Shown piece after piece: positions 55,769-64,000 of a DNA stretch of 64,000 nucleotides. The notes under the pieces were generated by a model. The model did not search any database, was not told the origin of the DNA, and saw nothing but the letters and a program-made list of their open reading frames with translations. The position numbers and the translations under genes are program-made. This DNA comes from Mycocentrospora acerina (Eukaryota > Ascomycota > Dothideomycetes > Pleosporales). Position 1 is the stretch's first letter; each line of letters opens with the position of its first letter. The stretch is taken from contig JAKUHH010000250.1 of assembly GCA_022701365.1 (NCBI GenBank), positions 372,001 through 436,000 of the forward strand, given 5' to 3'.

Positions 55769-56886
55769 TTACGGCACCAATATATTTCTCACAATACACA
55801 GGTTCCCATTCTCCGGACAGATCTTGCTCCGGTTTAGTTGTTTGTCCGCTGGCCCTGTCGGACCATCCGCAAACCTTGCCTGCCCAAACAACTTAACCTG
55901 CCTCTTGTCACCTGCCGGGTACTCCTTATCTCCCCAGCGCCCAAGAAAACTCAACCACTCGACCGGCGTCTCCACGTCATATGGTACAAAATTCTCCATG
56001 CCTGCATTGAACTTGTAAAAATACGCCGACAGCAAAGGATCCCATGCCAACCCTTTGTCCGTATAATCCTGCAGCGCGCCCGCCGGTAGATTCAGATTTG
56101 GGATCACATGGTCGTGCACACCCGGGATGGCATAGTTTGCATGCGAACCCTTGGCTACGTAGACCACAGGGCGGTCATGGACTTTCTCCACGGTACGGTA
56201 TTTGAACGCTTGTCCGTTCGCGTGTTGAGAGTACCATATTTCTTCTGGGATGCCACCGTTGAAGCGGATCATGTTGTGCTCCCAGTCACCCACATGATTG
56301 CCTGTTGGTTATTAGTATTGATTGTTTTAATCCAATAAAGAGGGAAGTCTCATACCAAAGTTCAGCTTGCTCCAGCCTAGTACTTCACCTCCGTAGTTGT
56401 AAGCGTAGAAGTACATGTAGAACGCATCTACAATTCCGTTTCCTTTGTCATTTATGATCACTGCAGCGGTGACGGCATCTTGTGTTTTCCCTGTTGCATC
56501 TGGCGGGGTCCCTTTTATCCAGGTGGGGTTTTGGGTTACATCGTTGTTAGATGTCAAGTACACATCTTTGCCAAGTTTGTTCAGATTGGAAAGAGTGAGC
56601 GGCTGTGGGCGGTCGGGAGCTTCGTTGAAGGGGATGCGGGGAGTGGTATTATCCAGAAATGTTTGGAGAGAAGTGGGAAAGTATTGTTCGCCGGTGTGGA
56701 GGTGGAGGATCGGTGCTAAGGATAGTGAGCACCGTCTCAAACGGCTATACGATGGTAAGGGTGGTTACCATATTTCAGTACGTAGTCTGGGACATTATTT
56801 GATGTTTGTCTATCGTGAAGTCGCAATGGTGCGCACACTGTACTTGTAACCAGTACAGTCGCGACGAGAAGAGACGTGAGTAACAT
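55769..56886 (-). CDS. Secreted Vps62-family protein
   Basis: Three exons read right to left: 56886-56769, 56715-56356, 56301-55769, giving 336 residues. The start at 56886 begins a typical signal peptide (MLLTSLLVATVLVTSTVCA); an in-frame ATG further upstream would bury it. Family landmarks are YAPILHLHTGEQYFPTSLQ, DAFYMYFYAYNYG, NHVGDWEHNMIRF, EIWYSQHANGQAF, PVVYVAKGSHANYA and ALQDYTDKGLAWDP. These match the Vps62 (DUF946) family, named for a yeast gene whose mutants missort vacuolar proteins; fungal members are often predicted to be secreted. The WEH and SHANY His residues could bind metal. Introns are 53 and 54 bp. Confidence 0.88.
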
Positions 56887-58093
56887 CTTGCGTTCAGTCG
56901 AAGTGAGCTCAAGTGCGAAACGAAGTAAATTCGAGTCTGATCCATAGGTCTTATACAGTTGCCCACGCGCATCTCTCACCCTCGCCCACTAAGGATGGAT
57001 GAATCGCAAGACCGCCTTTTACCACGCGCAGATATCCACCAGCGTTCTTCTGTAGCGGAAGTTCCCCTTTACGCCATATCACATTTCCCTTAAACACCAT
57101 ACAACCCCTACGTCTACAGTCCCTTAGTCACATCTTGCATTCATTGGGACATGATTCGCTTCTCGCATTCAAAGTAATTACCTTCTTATGCCCAGCTGCC
57201 ATGCGCATTCGCTCCGTTCCCACGCATGTCTTGATGCTTGTAAGGAGGGAAAATTGGGGAGCATGGAGGCCTGTCAGGCGGGAGTGGCACGAACGAATGG
57301 TCCTCGTGGGCTGGGGACGTGGACGCTAGCGGGTTGTGGTAGTGGCACATGCAAGAGCATGATGCTGTGTGATTTGCTGACGGTGGACAGGGGTCTGCAG
57401 AAGATATCTAGATTCCTAGTTGGGTATTCTCATTGTTAGGTGACTGACATAATCTTTGGGCTGAATTTTGTTCTGTGTGATCGAAGGTATGCAGCTGTCT
57501 TATTGTTGTTTGGTCTTCATCTTTGGGCTGGTTTGCTATGTTCGCCACGCGCATACCCATCTACTCCTCTAAGGTCACTACCTCGTACCTTTCCTCACTG
57601 TCGTTCTCGTGAGACAGGCCATGTGCGCTGTTGTACACGTTCCCCATAATCCCATGAGCTTGTTTCCTCTCAAGAGGACTAGCTAAATAGCGCTGCGCGA
57701 TACAATCTACCAAACATCCAGCCTGACCTTTTTTCCTGGATGTGTGAGCTACGATGCAACTGTAGGGTCACTCTGAGCCATCTTTCTTGTCGTATTTTCT
57801 TCATACCTGCGGAATTTGCCTGGTCCTTCATCATACCTAGTTGTGAGTAGTCCCCTGCAGAAAAATCAAGATGCGAATTGGCAGGCTTTCTAGGCTGAAA
57901 ATTGAGGGGATGCGAACGCAGGATTAGAAAATATGTAACAACGAAAATTACAACAGAGTAGGACTCCACTGGCAAACGTACTACCTACGTCGCGACTGTC
58001 TCGTTTTCTCAAACGAAAAACTTCCATAATACGAAGAACCTGTCCATACAGAATCATGACTTCTCATTCTTACAGCGATTCTCATAGAATGTC
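56887..58093. other. Intergenic region without supported gene
   Basis: About 1.2 kb upstream of the Vps62-like gene and downstream of the NIF3 gene. Only short frames without recognisable content. Confidence 0.5.
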
Positions 58094-59023
58094 TCAAAGC
58101 GTGATAGTTGGTTCCACCAAGACTGGCTTTTGTTTTCTGACGATAGGCTCCTCCTGTTCATACACCTCCTCCACGCACACACCGGGAAACGCCGTACGCA
58201 GCTGTACAGCCATGTATCGAATTCCCCACTCTTCTGCCTGCTTATGTCCCACACACGCCACCGTCACACCCATTAATCTTGCAGCTTCTAAACCGGCTAT
58301 ACGCGGCTGTCCAGTGAGATACAATACATGTTTTCCAGGTACATCATCGCCTGATGCTACCCATTCTGACTGTTGAGCTGCCTCCACCACGCGACGGACC
58401 TCGTCCTCGTTGAACGCGTTCATGATCGCAACAACATGTATATCGTTCGACAGTCCATCTTGGCGGTATTCCAAATCCCCAAACTCCTGCTGAATGCGAT
58501 GTAATAGTAGCTCCTGCGACGCAGAGACCCGACCAACGATTCCAATCTTCCTCTCTAGATCTCCTTTGTATCCTTGGATACAAAAGCTCTCAATTAAGTT
58601 CATCCCTAGGCGCTCTGCTAGTACTGAATTCCAACCCACTGTTAGAACTTCGTCAAAAGCAGTGTGACTAGAGAGAATAAGTGTGCCTCGGCGCACATTG
58701 CGCCGGTCGAGTGTGAAAGGTCGGTGGAGAAAACATAGCGTCCGTGGCGGACGAGAGCTATTCATCGGGAGAGAGGTGCTCAAGTCATCATTTGATGTGT
58801 ACCCTATCCGGGAAACCACACCTGGGGTCGGGGTGACGCTGAGCACAATGTTTTCGACGACGGCGGTTCCTGGGTCGTAGCGACGATTGCGTGGGGCATG
58901 GTAAAGGCGTGACACGTCATTATCCTTATGTGGCAAGAGAGACGAGATGAATTGTGTGATAAGAGCATGTGTCGGCTTCTTCTGCTTCTGTACCACCATC
59001 ATGGATGTTGCTACCTTCGACAT
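58094..59023 (-). CDS. NIF3/DUF34-family protein
   Basis: A single-exon frame of 309 residues. The C-terminal half has the NIF3 core: GRVSASQELLLHRIQQEFG, AIMNAFNEDEVRRVVEAA, YLTGQPRIAGLEAARLMGV and the metal-site block VACVGHKQAEEWGIRYMA. The N-terminal half has RRGTLILSSHTAFDEVL, which resembles the first metal-binding region (S-H-T/P). NIF3 proteins are widespread dimetal proteins, annotated variously as Ngg1-interacting factor or GTP cyclohydrolase I type 2, with no settled activity. The gene lies head-to-head with the AlaX-like gene. The start at 59023 is the first ATG in frame; an extra upstream exon cannot be excluded. Confidence 0.85.
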   Translation of the reverse strand: MSKVATSMMVVQKQKKPTHALITQFISSLLPHKDNDVSRLYHAPRNRRYDPGTAVVENIVLSVTPTPGVVSRIGYTSNDDLSTSLPMNSSRPPRTLCFLHRPFTLDRRNVRRGTLILSSHTAFDEVLTVGWNSVLAERLGMNLIESFCIQGYKGDLERKIGIVGRVSASQELLLHRIQQEFGDLEYRQDGLSNDIHVVAIMNAFNEDEVRRVVEAAQQSEWVASGDDVPGKHVLYLTGQPRIAGLEAARLMGVTVACVGHKQAEEWGIRYMAVQLRTAFPGVCVEEVYEQEEPIVRKQKPVLVEPTITL

Positions 59024-59511
59024 TCGCAGCTTGTGGGTATAAGATATTCGTGTGTTAGTTTTCCAGGTTCGAATACGTCATCAAATACTTTCGCGCGTCG
59101 TATCTCTGGAATCAATCCAGCGCTATCGTTGCGCATCGCCATTGTGAATGTGCACCGGAGTGTAGAGTAGTCGTCTTGCAGAGCATCGTGTAGGTGTCAC
59201 AGATAAATCGTGGCTCGAGGGTGCACATGCAACCTGATCTACTTAGTCAGCTATCAAGCCATTTCTACGATTTCTTTTCTCACACAATACTACTATTAGA
59301 AAACACAGTCGTCACAGAGTGACCCGTCAATTGCGACGGGGCTCTCTAAGGTCAAGATAAGGTGTAGTATTAGATGAACTTAGTGTACGCGCTGACTAAG
59401 TGTACCGTTTCGCCCGGTTTCTTCGTCTTTCCTTCGACTCACACCTTGTTCAGTCATTCTCTTTTCAAGCACTTTTACTCTTTAGACCATCGCCACACCT
59501 TCTCCTCCATT
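59024..59511. promoter_or_regulatory. Divergent upstream region of NIF3 and AlaX-like genes
   Basis: About 0.5 kb between two divergent starts. An in-frame ATG for the AlaX-like gene lies at 59374 and would add 46 residues. Nothing else recognised. Confidence 0.5.
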
Positions 59512-60837
59512 ATGGCTGTAGCCGGTCCAATTCCAAGCATCGTAGGTGCTCTTTCGTGTCAGAAGGATTCTTATCTCCAAGCTCTCGAGACCGAAGTAGT
59601 TTCTTGCAACGAATACGTTCCACCAAAAACGGCCCAGCAAAGTGGTAAATCCAAGACCAAAAAGTCTACAGATCCAGAGAAAGGTCTCACGAACGTAACT
59701 TCAAAGTCATGGCTCATTGAGTTCGCGGACTCTGTTTTGTTTCCTGAAGGCGGCGGACAGCCTACAGACCATGGATCTATTACACCTTTGAACAACGAAT
59801 CAAGTGAACCGATATCGATCACAAGTATCCAACGCCATGGCCTCCGTTGCATACACTTCTCCCCGGTACCCCTCGAACCTGGAACGCCAGTTCGTCAGGC
59901 TATCGACTTCACACGGCGATTTGATCACATGCAGCAGCACACTGGCCAGCATCTTCTCTCCGCCATAATGGATAGTATGGACCTCACAACTCTTGGCTGG
60001 AGTATGGGATCCGCCGGCGAGATGAACTATGTGGAACTGCCGCGGAAGCCGTCAGGCGATGAGCTACAAAACATCCAGTCGAAATGCAACGAGCTGATTC
60101 GTGACAACCTGCCCATTACAGTCGAAACCCCCGAAGGCAAAGGTTCATCTAGCTTGCCAGAAGATTACGACAAAGAAAAGGGTGTCGTTCGTTTCATCAA
60201 GATCGGAAACATGGATTATAATGCCTGCTGTGGTACCCATCTCAAGCAGACGAGCCATATTAGCCTCATTCTTCTTCATCACACCCAATCTGTTCGAGGA
60301 ACAAACTGCCGTCTTTTCTTTACAGCAGGTGAACGTGCCATCAAGATCGCTGCCGAGTCTATCAATGGCTTGCGCAGCATAGCCGTATCGCTATCATCGA
60401 GCGCTACACCTGCAGATGTCTCTGCCAATGTCCAGCGACTCACTGATCAAGTTGCCGATGCGCGCAGGAAGGAAAAGAAAATGCTTGCCGAGATTGCAGC
60501 CTTCGAGTCTTCGCGACTAAGAGCTCATTTGGATACACACAATAGTGCGTTTTCCTACCGAGCAACCGATGGATTGGACTTTATCAATTCCATTCTCAGT
60601 GAGATCAAGGACATTGCGAAAGAACGTGTCGTAGTTCTTTGCTCAGGCGAGGTGAAGGCATCAGGCTCGATTGTAGTTTTCGGCAAACCTGAATTAGTAG
60701 AGAGTATGTCAGCAAAGGTTAAAGAAATTGTGAGTACGGCAAAGGGTGGTGGTAAAGGAGAGAAGTGGCAGGGAAAGGTTACGGAGTGGAAAAAAGACGA
60801 GGTTGAGGAGTTGAGGAAAGTGGTGGAAGAGACTTGA
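59512..60837 (+). CDS. AlaX-type alanyl-tRNA editing protein (Ser-tRNA(Ala) deacylase-like)
   Basis: A single-exon frame of 441 residues from the ATG at 59512 (context attATGG). The N-terminal beta domain has WLIEFADSVLFPEGGGQPTD, the AlaRS-like GGGQ motif. The editing site shows H139-M-Q-Q-H143 (DHMQQHTGQHLL) and C240-x2-H243 (CCGTHL), the four zinc ligands of AlaX and AlaRS editing domains. The C-terminal part has a helical linker and a DHH-like segment (ERVVVLCSGEVKASGSIVVF). Relatives (AlaX, AARSD1) hydrolyse serine wrongly attached to tRNA(Ala). Residues 40-65 (KSKTKKSTDPEK) are a fungal insert. The upstream ATG at 59374 could make a longer, possibly organelle-targeted form. Confidence 0.9.
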   Translation: MAVAGPIPSIVGALSCQKDSYLQALETEVVSCNEYVPPKTAQQSGKSKTKKSTDPEKGLTNVTSKSWLIEFADSVLFPEGGGQPTDHGSITPLNNESSEPISITSIQRHGLRCIHFSPVPLEPGTPVRQAIDFTRRFDHMQQHTGQHLLSAIMDSMDLTTLGWSMGSAGEMNYVELPRKPSGDELQNIQSKCNELIRDNLPITVETPEGKGSSSLPEDYDKEKGVVRFIKIGNMDYNACCGTHLKQTSHISLILLHHTQSVRGTNCRLFFTAGERAIKIAAESINGLRSIAVSLSSSATPADVSANVQRLTDQVADARRKEKKMLAEIAAFESSRLRAHLDTHNSAFSYRATDGLDFINSILSEIKDIAKERVVVLCSGEVKASGSIVVFGKPELVESMSAKVKEIVSTAKGGGKGEKWQGKVTEWKKDEVEELRKVVEET

Positions 60838-61310
60838 CGGGCGTAAATATGTTGTGCCCATCCTAGCGTTGACTGTGGCATATTCAGAATTATGCTGTAA
60901 CCCGCGAGCACACCGTTGATACGAAGCATGGCTCAGGTATGTTCATTACACTCTCCTAGAGCTGTTGAGAACGCCACGTGGGCAAACTGGCTATGGCTGT
61001 GTAGCCAGTGAGACGAGAATGCTGAACATCCCATGTTATCTAATGAGCCGTGCCCACCACTTCCCCTCATTGTATTGTTTGTTCTAAAACTTTCACTCTC
61101 GCAACTTACAAAATTATCGGCTTTGCTACAAAAAGTACAAGGAAGCGCAACACTTGCGTACAGTTGTAAGCAGAGTACGATTTTGCCAATTATAAAGAAG
61201 ACGTTGCCGTCGTGAAGTTCAGCTAACGTTGCTTCGGCTCTGTGTCGGCTACATGAATTCTTATGCATGCGTAAATTGAACAGACACATCGTTGCAACCG
61301 CCAGCGGCAG
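60838..61310. other. Intergenic region, no gene
   Basis: About 0.5 kb holding the 3' flank of the AlaX-like gene and the upstream region of the HET gene. Confidence 0.5.
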
Positions 61311-63725
61311 ATGCTGGAGGCACCTATTTTACGAAAGGACGAAGACATGGCCCACATCACAGAAAAAGAGTCTGATCTGGAGCAAAACGAGGAAGAGGGT
61401 CTTGGACAACACTCAAACAACGTACATGGAGCTTCCAAGTTAGTTCAATATGCGATTAGTAGTCGGCTTGGAATAGAATGTCCTGAAGCTGAACTCTTTC
61501 ACCCTGGTTCGGTTGCAAATACGACAGATCTAGGATCCCTGTACCCTCCTCATAAGCATAAACGCTTATCTAGCGCTCGGTCTATCAGGCTATTCTGCTT
61601 GGCCGGATTCAACCTTAACACTAGGCAGTTCATTGGCAGTTTCTCCGAAGTCACTTTAGACAGTCAGCCTGTTCCCAGATACTCAGCGCTCTCTTACACC
61701 TGGGGCGCAGCTGTTGAAGGTGAGGTGGAGAATTCTCAAGAGCCATGGACTGTCATAGTACATGAACTTATTCACGTCGGCAATGGGACTAAAGAGCTCT
61801 CTATCACATCTATCGCAATCCAGCAAAATCTAGCCGCCTTTTTGAAGGCACACTGCACTACTCATTTGATTGATGGGCTCGTCTTTGCTCGACCGCTCTG
61901 GATCGACGCAATCTGCATCGATCAGACAAATGACGAGGAACGATCAACGCAAATAAGCCTTATGGGTAGCATATACAAAGATGCCCTCGAGGTGCTTGTA
62001 TGGCTTGGAGAATCCGAACTTCACTGGCAAATGTTCCAATGGATTCACCAACATGTTACTTATGCACTGTCAAAGTTCTTGAAAAACGGCGACATCGTTG
62101 ATGGCTTTAGTATCATGCGTCAATACGATCCAACCAGGGACAATTTTTGGGACAAGCATATTCCATCCCTCAAGCCCCCTGGGGGAAGTTGGGAATATTG
62201 TTTAAAGTCGTACTGGCGCTTTTTCTATGAGCGTCGTTGGTTTCGGAGAGCTTGGACATACCAGGAAGCTGTGTTGGCTAGCCACCTAGTTTTCAAATGT
62301 GGACCAAGTTTTCAATCTGTCGATTTCTACTCAGTTACACGCATGTGTTTTCTTCTTTATGCCAGTGGATGGGCTGTACAGCTGGCTCATATGGAGTTTG
62401 ATTCTACTGAATTATTCTACAGGCGCAGTCCACTATTTACGACTTACCGAATATCTCATGATCAAAGAAACATAGCGAAATATTTTCCTGGAAAACTGAC
62501 TGGGGACTTTATTACAAGTGTGTCCGAAGAGGAATGGATAGAGGTCTGGCGGAAAACGTGTGTATCTTTACGAGAAAGAGATTGTTCCTTTATGGAAGAT
62601 AAGATACGTGCTAGTATCGGCATTGCCAATCTAATACGCCCTACAAGTGTGCCAGAAGAATTAATTAAAGGGATGAACGGACTAAATACTGAGGAAATAT
62701 ACCGTTGGGCAAGTAGCCTTTTCCTTCGCAGATCTGCCAATCTGGATCATCTTTCCGATGTGGGATATTCTTCTAGAGTGATGCCAGGATGGACGGTAGA
62801 TTATTCTACAAGAAAAACATTTACATCGGTGACAGCAGCAGATCATTTCATCGCCTGTCCCGACTATTTTACCGGGCATGTTGACGTTGTTGACGAAGTA
62901 CTTCTAGGCACCGGAGTAAAGATTTCTACTATCCTATTGACTGGTGGCGATAAAAATCTGAACCTTGCTGAGTGGTGCTTGTTCCAGATGTACATATACA
63001 CGAGGACTAAGCATTTTGTAGCGGGAACGACCAATTTTGAACCTATCTGGAAAACCCTCATTTTTGGCGTCAATGACTGCCTCTCTCCCGCAGATGATAG
63101 CTGGGGACACGAATTCAAGGAATGGCTTGAAAGTGAGCTCGTATTGAAGTTCCTCTTCACAAGCTATCGTCTCCCTACAGAAGATTGGGAAGGCAAAATC
63201 ACAATGCAACTCCAGGAATTGAATCTTGCCAGTCAAGACTTTACGCATTCGGCAGTGCCATCCATCGAAGCTATCAGGAAGAGAGTGGTGGAAATCCAGC
63301 ATCGTCCGGCATGGCTTTCTGTATCAAAAATGCAACACTCTAGCGATTTTGATTTCAACTATTTTTCCCAGGTAGCGCATCTGATTGAGCCTTTACAACG
63401 TGTGGTAGAGAAAGCAAGGAGGTCGCAATTCTACCATGAGGCAATGGCATGCCTCTCCAATCGCACAATGCTTATTACCGAGTCGGGCCATTTTGGTTTG
63501 GCTCATGGCCACTGTGCAGAAGGGGATGAAATATGGATTTTGGTTCGCGGAAGAGTACCGTATGTGTTACGACCTTGCAAGACAGATCAATCTGAGTTGG
63601 GAACTTCAGCACCCAAGCGGTACTTTTTCAAGGGTGATTGTTACATCCATGGTATTATGGAGGGAGAATTTTTTCAAGGAAAGAAGCAAGATGAAGTAAG
63701 CTTTGAGACGGTACATATCTTATGA
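61311..63725 (+). CDS. HET-domain (heterokaryon incompatibility) protein
   Basis: A single-exon frame of 804 residues. The HET domain blocks are in order: RYSALSYTWG (about 122-131), LWIDAICIDQTNDEERSTQI (about 195-214) with LMGSIYKDALEVLVWLG (about 217-233), and YERRWFRRAWTYQEAVLAS (about 306-324). The rest (about 330-804) is the variable C-terminal region with no second domain that I recognise; the end (ILVRGRVPYVLRPC ... GDCYIHGIMEGE) is the conserved terminal segment many HET proteins share. HET proteins act in non-self recognition after hyphal fusion and can trigger cell death, but most family members have no tested role. No NACHT, WD40 or ankyrin part is present. The start at 61311 is the first ATG in frame. 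Confidence 0.92.
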   Translation: MLEAPILRKDEDMAHITEKESDLEQNEEEGLGQHSNNVHGASKLVQYAISSRLGIECPEAELFHPGSVANTTDLGSLYPPHKHKRLSSARSIRLFCLAGFNLNTRQFIGSFSEVTLDSQPVPRYSALSYTWGAAVEGEVENSQEPWTVIVHELIHVGNGTKELSITSIAIQQNLAAFLKAHCTTHLIDGLVFARPLWIDAICIDQTNDEERSTQISLMGSIYKDALEVLVWLGESELHWQMFQWIHQHVTYALSKFLKNGDIVDGFSIMRQYDPTRDNFWDKHIPSLKPPGGSWEYCLKSYWRFFYERRWFRRAWTYQEAVLASHLVFKCGPSFQSVDFYSVTRMCFLLYASGWAVQLAHMEFDSTELFYRRSPLFTTYRISHDQRNIAKYFPGKLTGDFITSVSEEEWIEVWRKTCVSLRERDCSFMEDKIRASIGIANLIRPTSVPEELIKGMNGLNTEEIYRWASSLFLRRSANLDHLSDVGYSSRVMPGWTVDYSTRKTFTSVTAADHFIACPDYFTGHVDVVDEVLLGTGVKISTILLTGGDKNLNLAEWCLFQMYIYTRTKHFVAGTTNFEPIWKTLIFGVNDCLSPADDSWGHEFKEWLESELVLKFLFTSYRLPTEDWEGKITMQLQELNLASQDFTHSAVPSIEAIRKRVVEIQHRPAWLSVSKMQHSSDFDFNYFSQVAHLIEPLQRVVEKARRSQFYHEAMACLSNRTMLITESGHFGLAHGHCAEGDEIWILVRGRVPYVLRPCKTDQSELGTSAPKRYFFKGDCYIHGIMEGEFFQGKKQDEVSFETVHIL

Positions 63726-64000
63726 GCAACACAAATGGACATGTTCGCATCTTCCTCACCACCGAAGTCTCACAGCCCCCAGGAAACCTACAGAAGTTTA
63801 CTACTACAGAGCTGGTTGGATATGTCATGAGAGCATACAAAGGGAAAAACAAAGGCGAAGAAAGGGAAGGGTACTATAATTGGTGTTTGTTTCCGTTACA
63901 AAAGGGAGATGATGGAATGATAATCCGAAGAGAAAAGATGGATCACAACCAGTACGGTAAGAGTTCAAGGGTTGATGAAGAATGGCCGCAATAAGGACCT
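63726..64000. other. Window end, 3' flank of HET gene
   Basis: A 90-residue frame (63722-63994) starts inside the HET stop (ATGA overlap) but shows no recognisable content. It is treated as 3' untranslated sequence. Confidence 0.45.

Noticed and set aside
59060..59085. GGTTCGAAT, resembling a tRNA T-loop
   Set aside because: No acceptor stem, anticodon arm or D-arm could be folded around it. The similar GGTTCGAAT at 53918 also fails.

Overview
The window is nuclear DNA from a filamentous ascomycete (Pezizomycotina). Genes are intron-rich, with many short introns of about 43-90 bp that carry GT(A/G)xGT donors, CTAAC-like branch sites and CAG/TAG acceptors. The gene content is fungal: a NuA3-type NTO1, COP9 subunit 2, Rho3, a HET-domain protein, DUF3431 and a GMC oxidoreductase. 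The gene style and the HET, GMC and Vps62-like content suggest Dothideomycetes, perhaps Pleosporales, but that is an inference. I saw no bacterial-type operon, CRISPR array, rRNA, tRNA or intact transposon.

Left part (1-17.5 kb): about 3 kb without a supported gene, then a 1568-residue disordered protein with a C-terminal methyltransferase-like domain, the chromatin reader NTO1 (PHD + extended PHD + bromodomain), a Tra2-like RRM/RGG splicing factor, and a DUF3431 type II membrane protein.

Accessory stretch (about 17.5-22 kb): AT-rich and gene-poor. It holds a truncated aminoglycoside-phosphotransferase-like gene and an unusual intronless gene whose product joins two Myb/HTH-like segments to a complete-looking GIY-YIG nuclease core behind a mitochondrial-presequence-like N-terminus. 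This is the strongest candidate for something undescribed.

Middle (22-45 kb): a conserved hypothetical protein, a five-exon GMC oxidoreductase, IPI3 (60S ribosome biogenesis) with a minisatellite-swollen intron, then a 3.5 kb low-complexity region between convergent genes (52-nt poly-C, many microsatellites). This is followed by a small three-exon hypothetical gene, an otubain deubiquitinase, CSN2, Rho3 (three consecutive micro-exons) and a deoxyribose-phosphate aldolase.

Right part (45-64 kb): three ribosomal protein genes within about 5 kb (RPS27, and RPS9/RPL21 head-to-head), a maltose/galactoside-type O-acetyltransferase, an F-box protein, a GNAT, a four-helix membrane protein, a secreted Vps62-like protein, NIF3, an AlaX-type tRNA-editing protein and a HET-domain protein near the window edge.

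Exon boundaries were worked out by hand from splice signals, reading phase and family conservation. Every multi-exon model listed closes to a whole number of codons. Two introns, in NTO1 and CSN2, need a GC donor.
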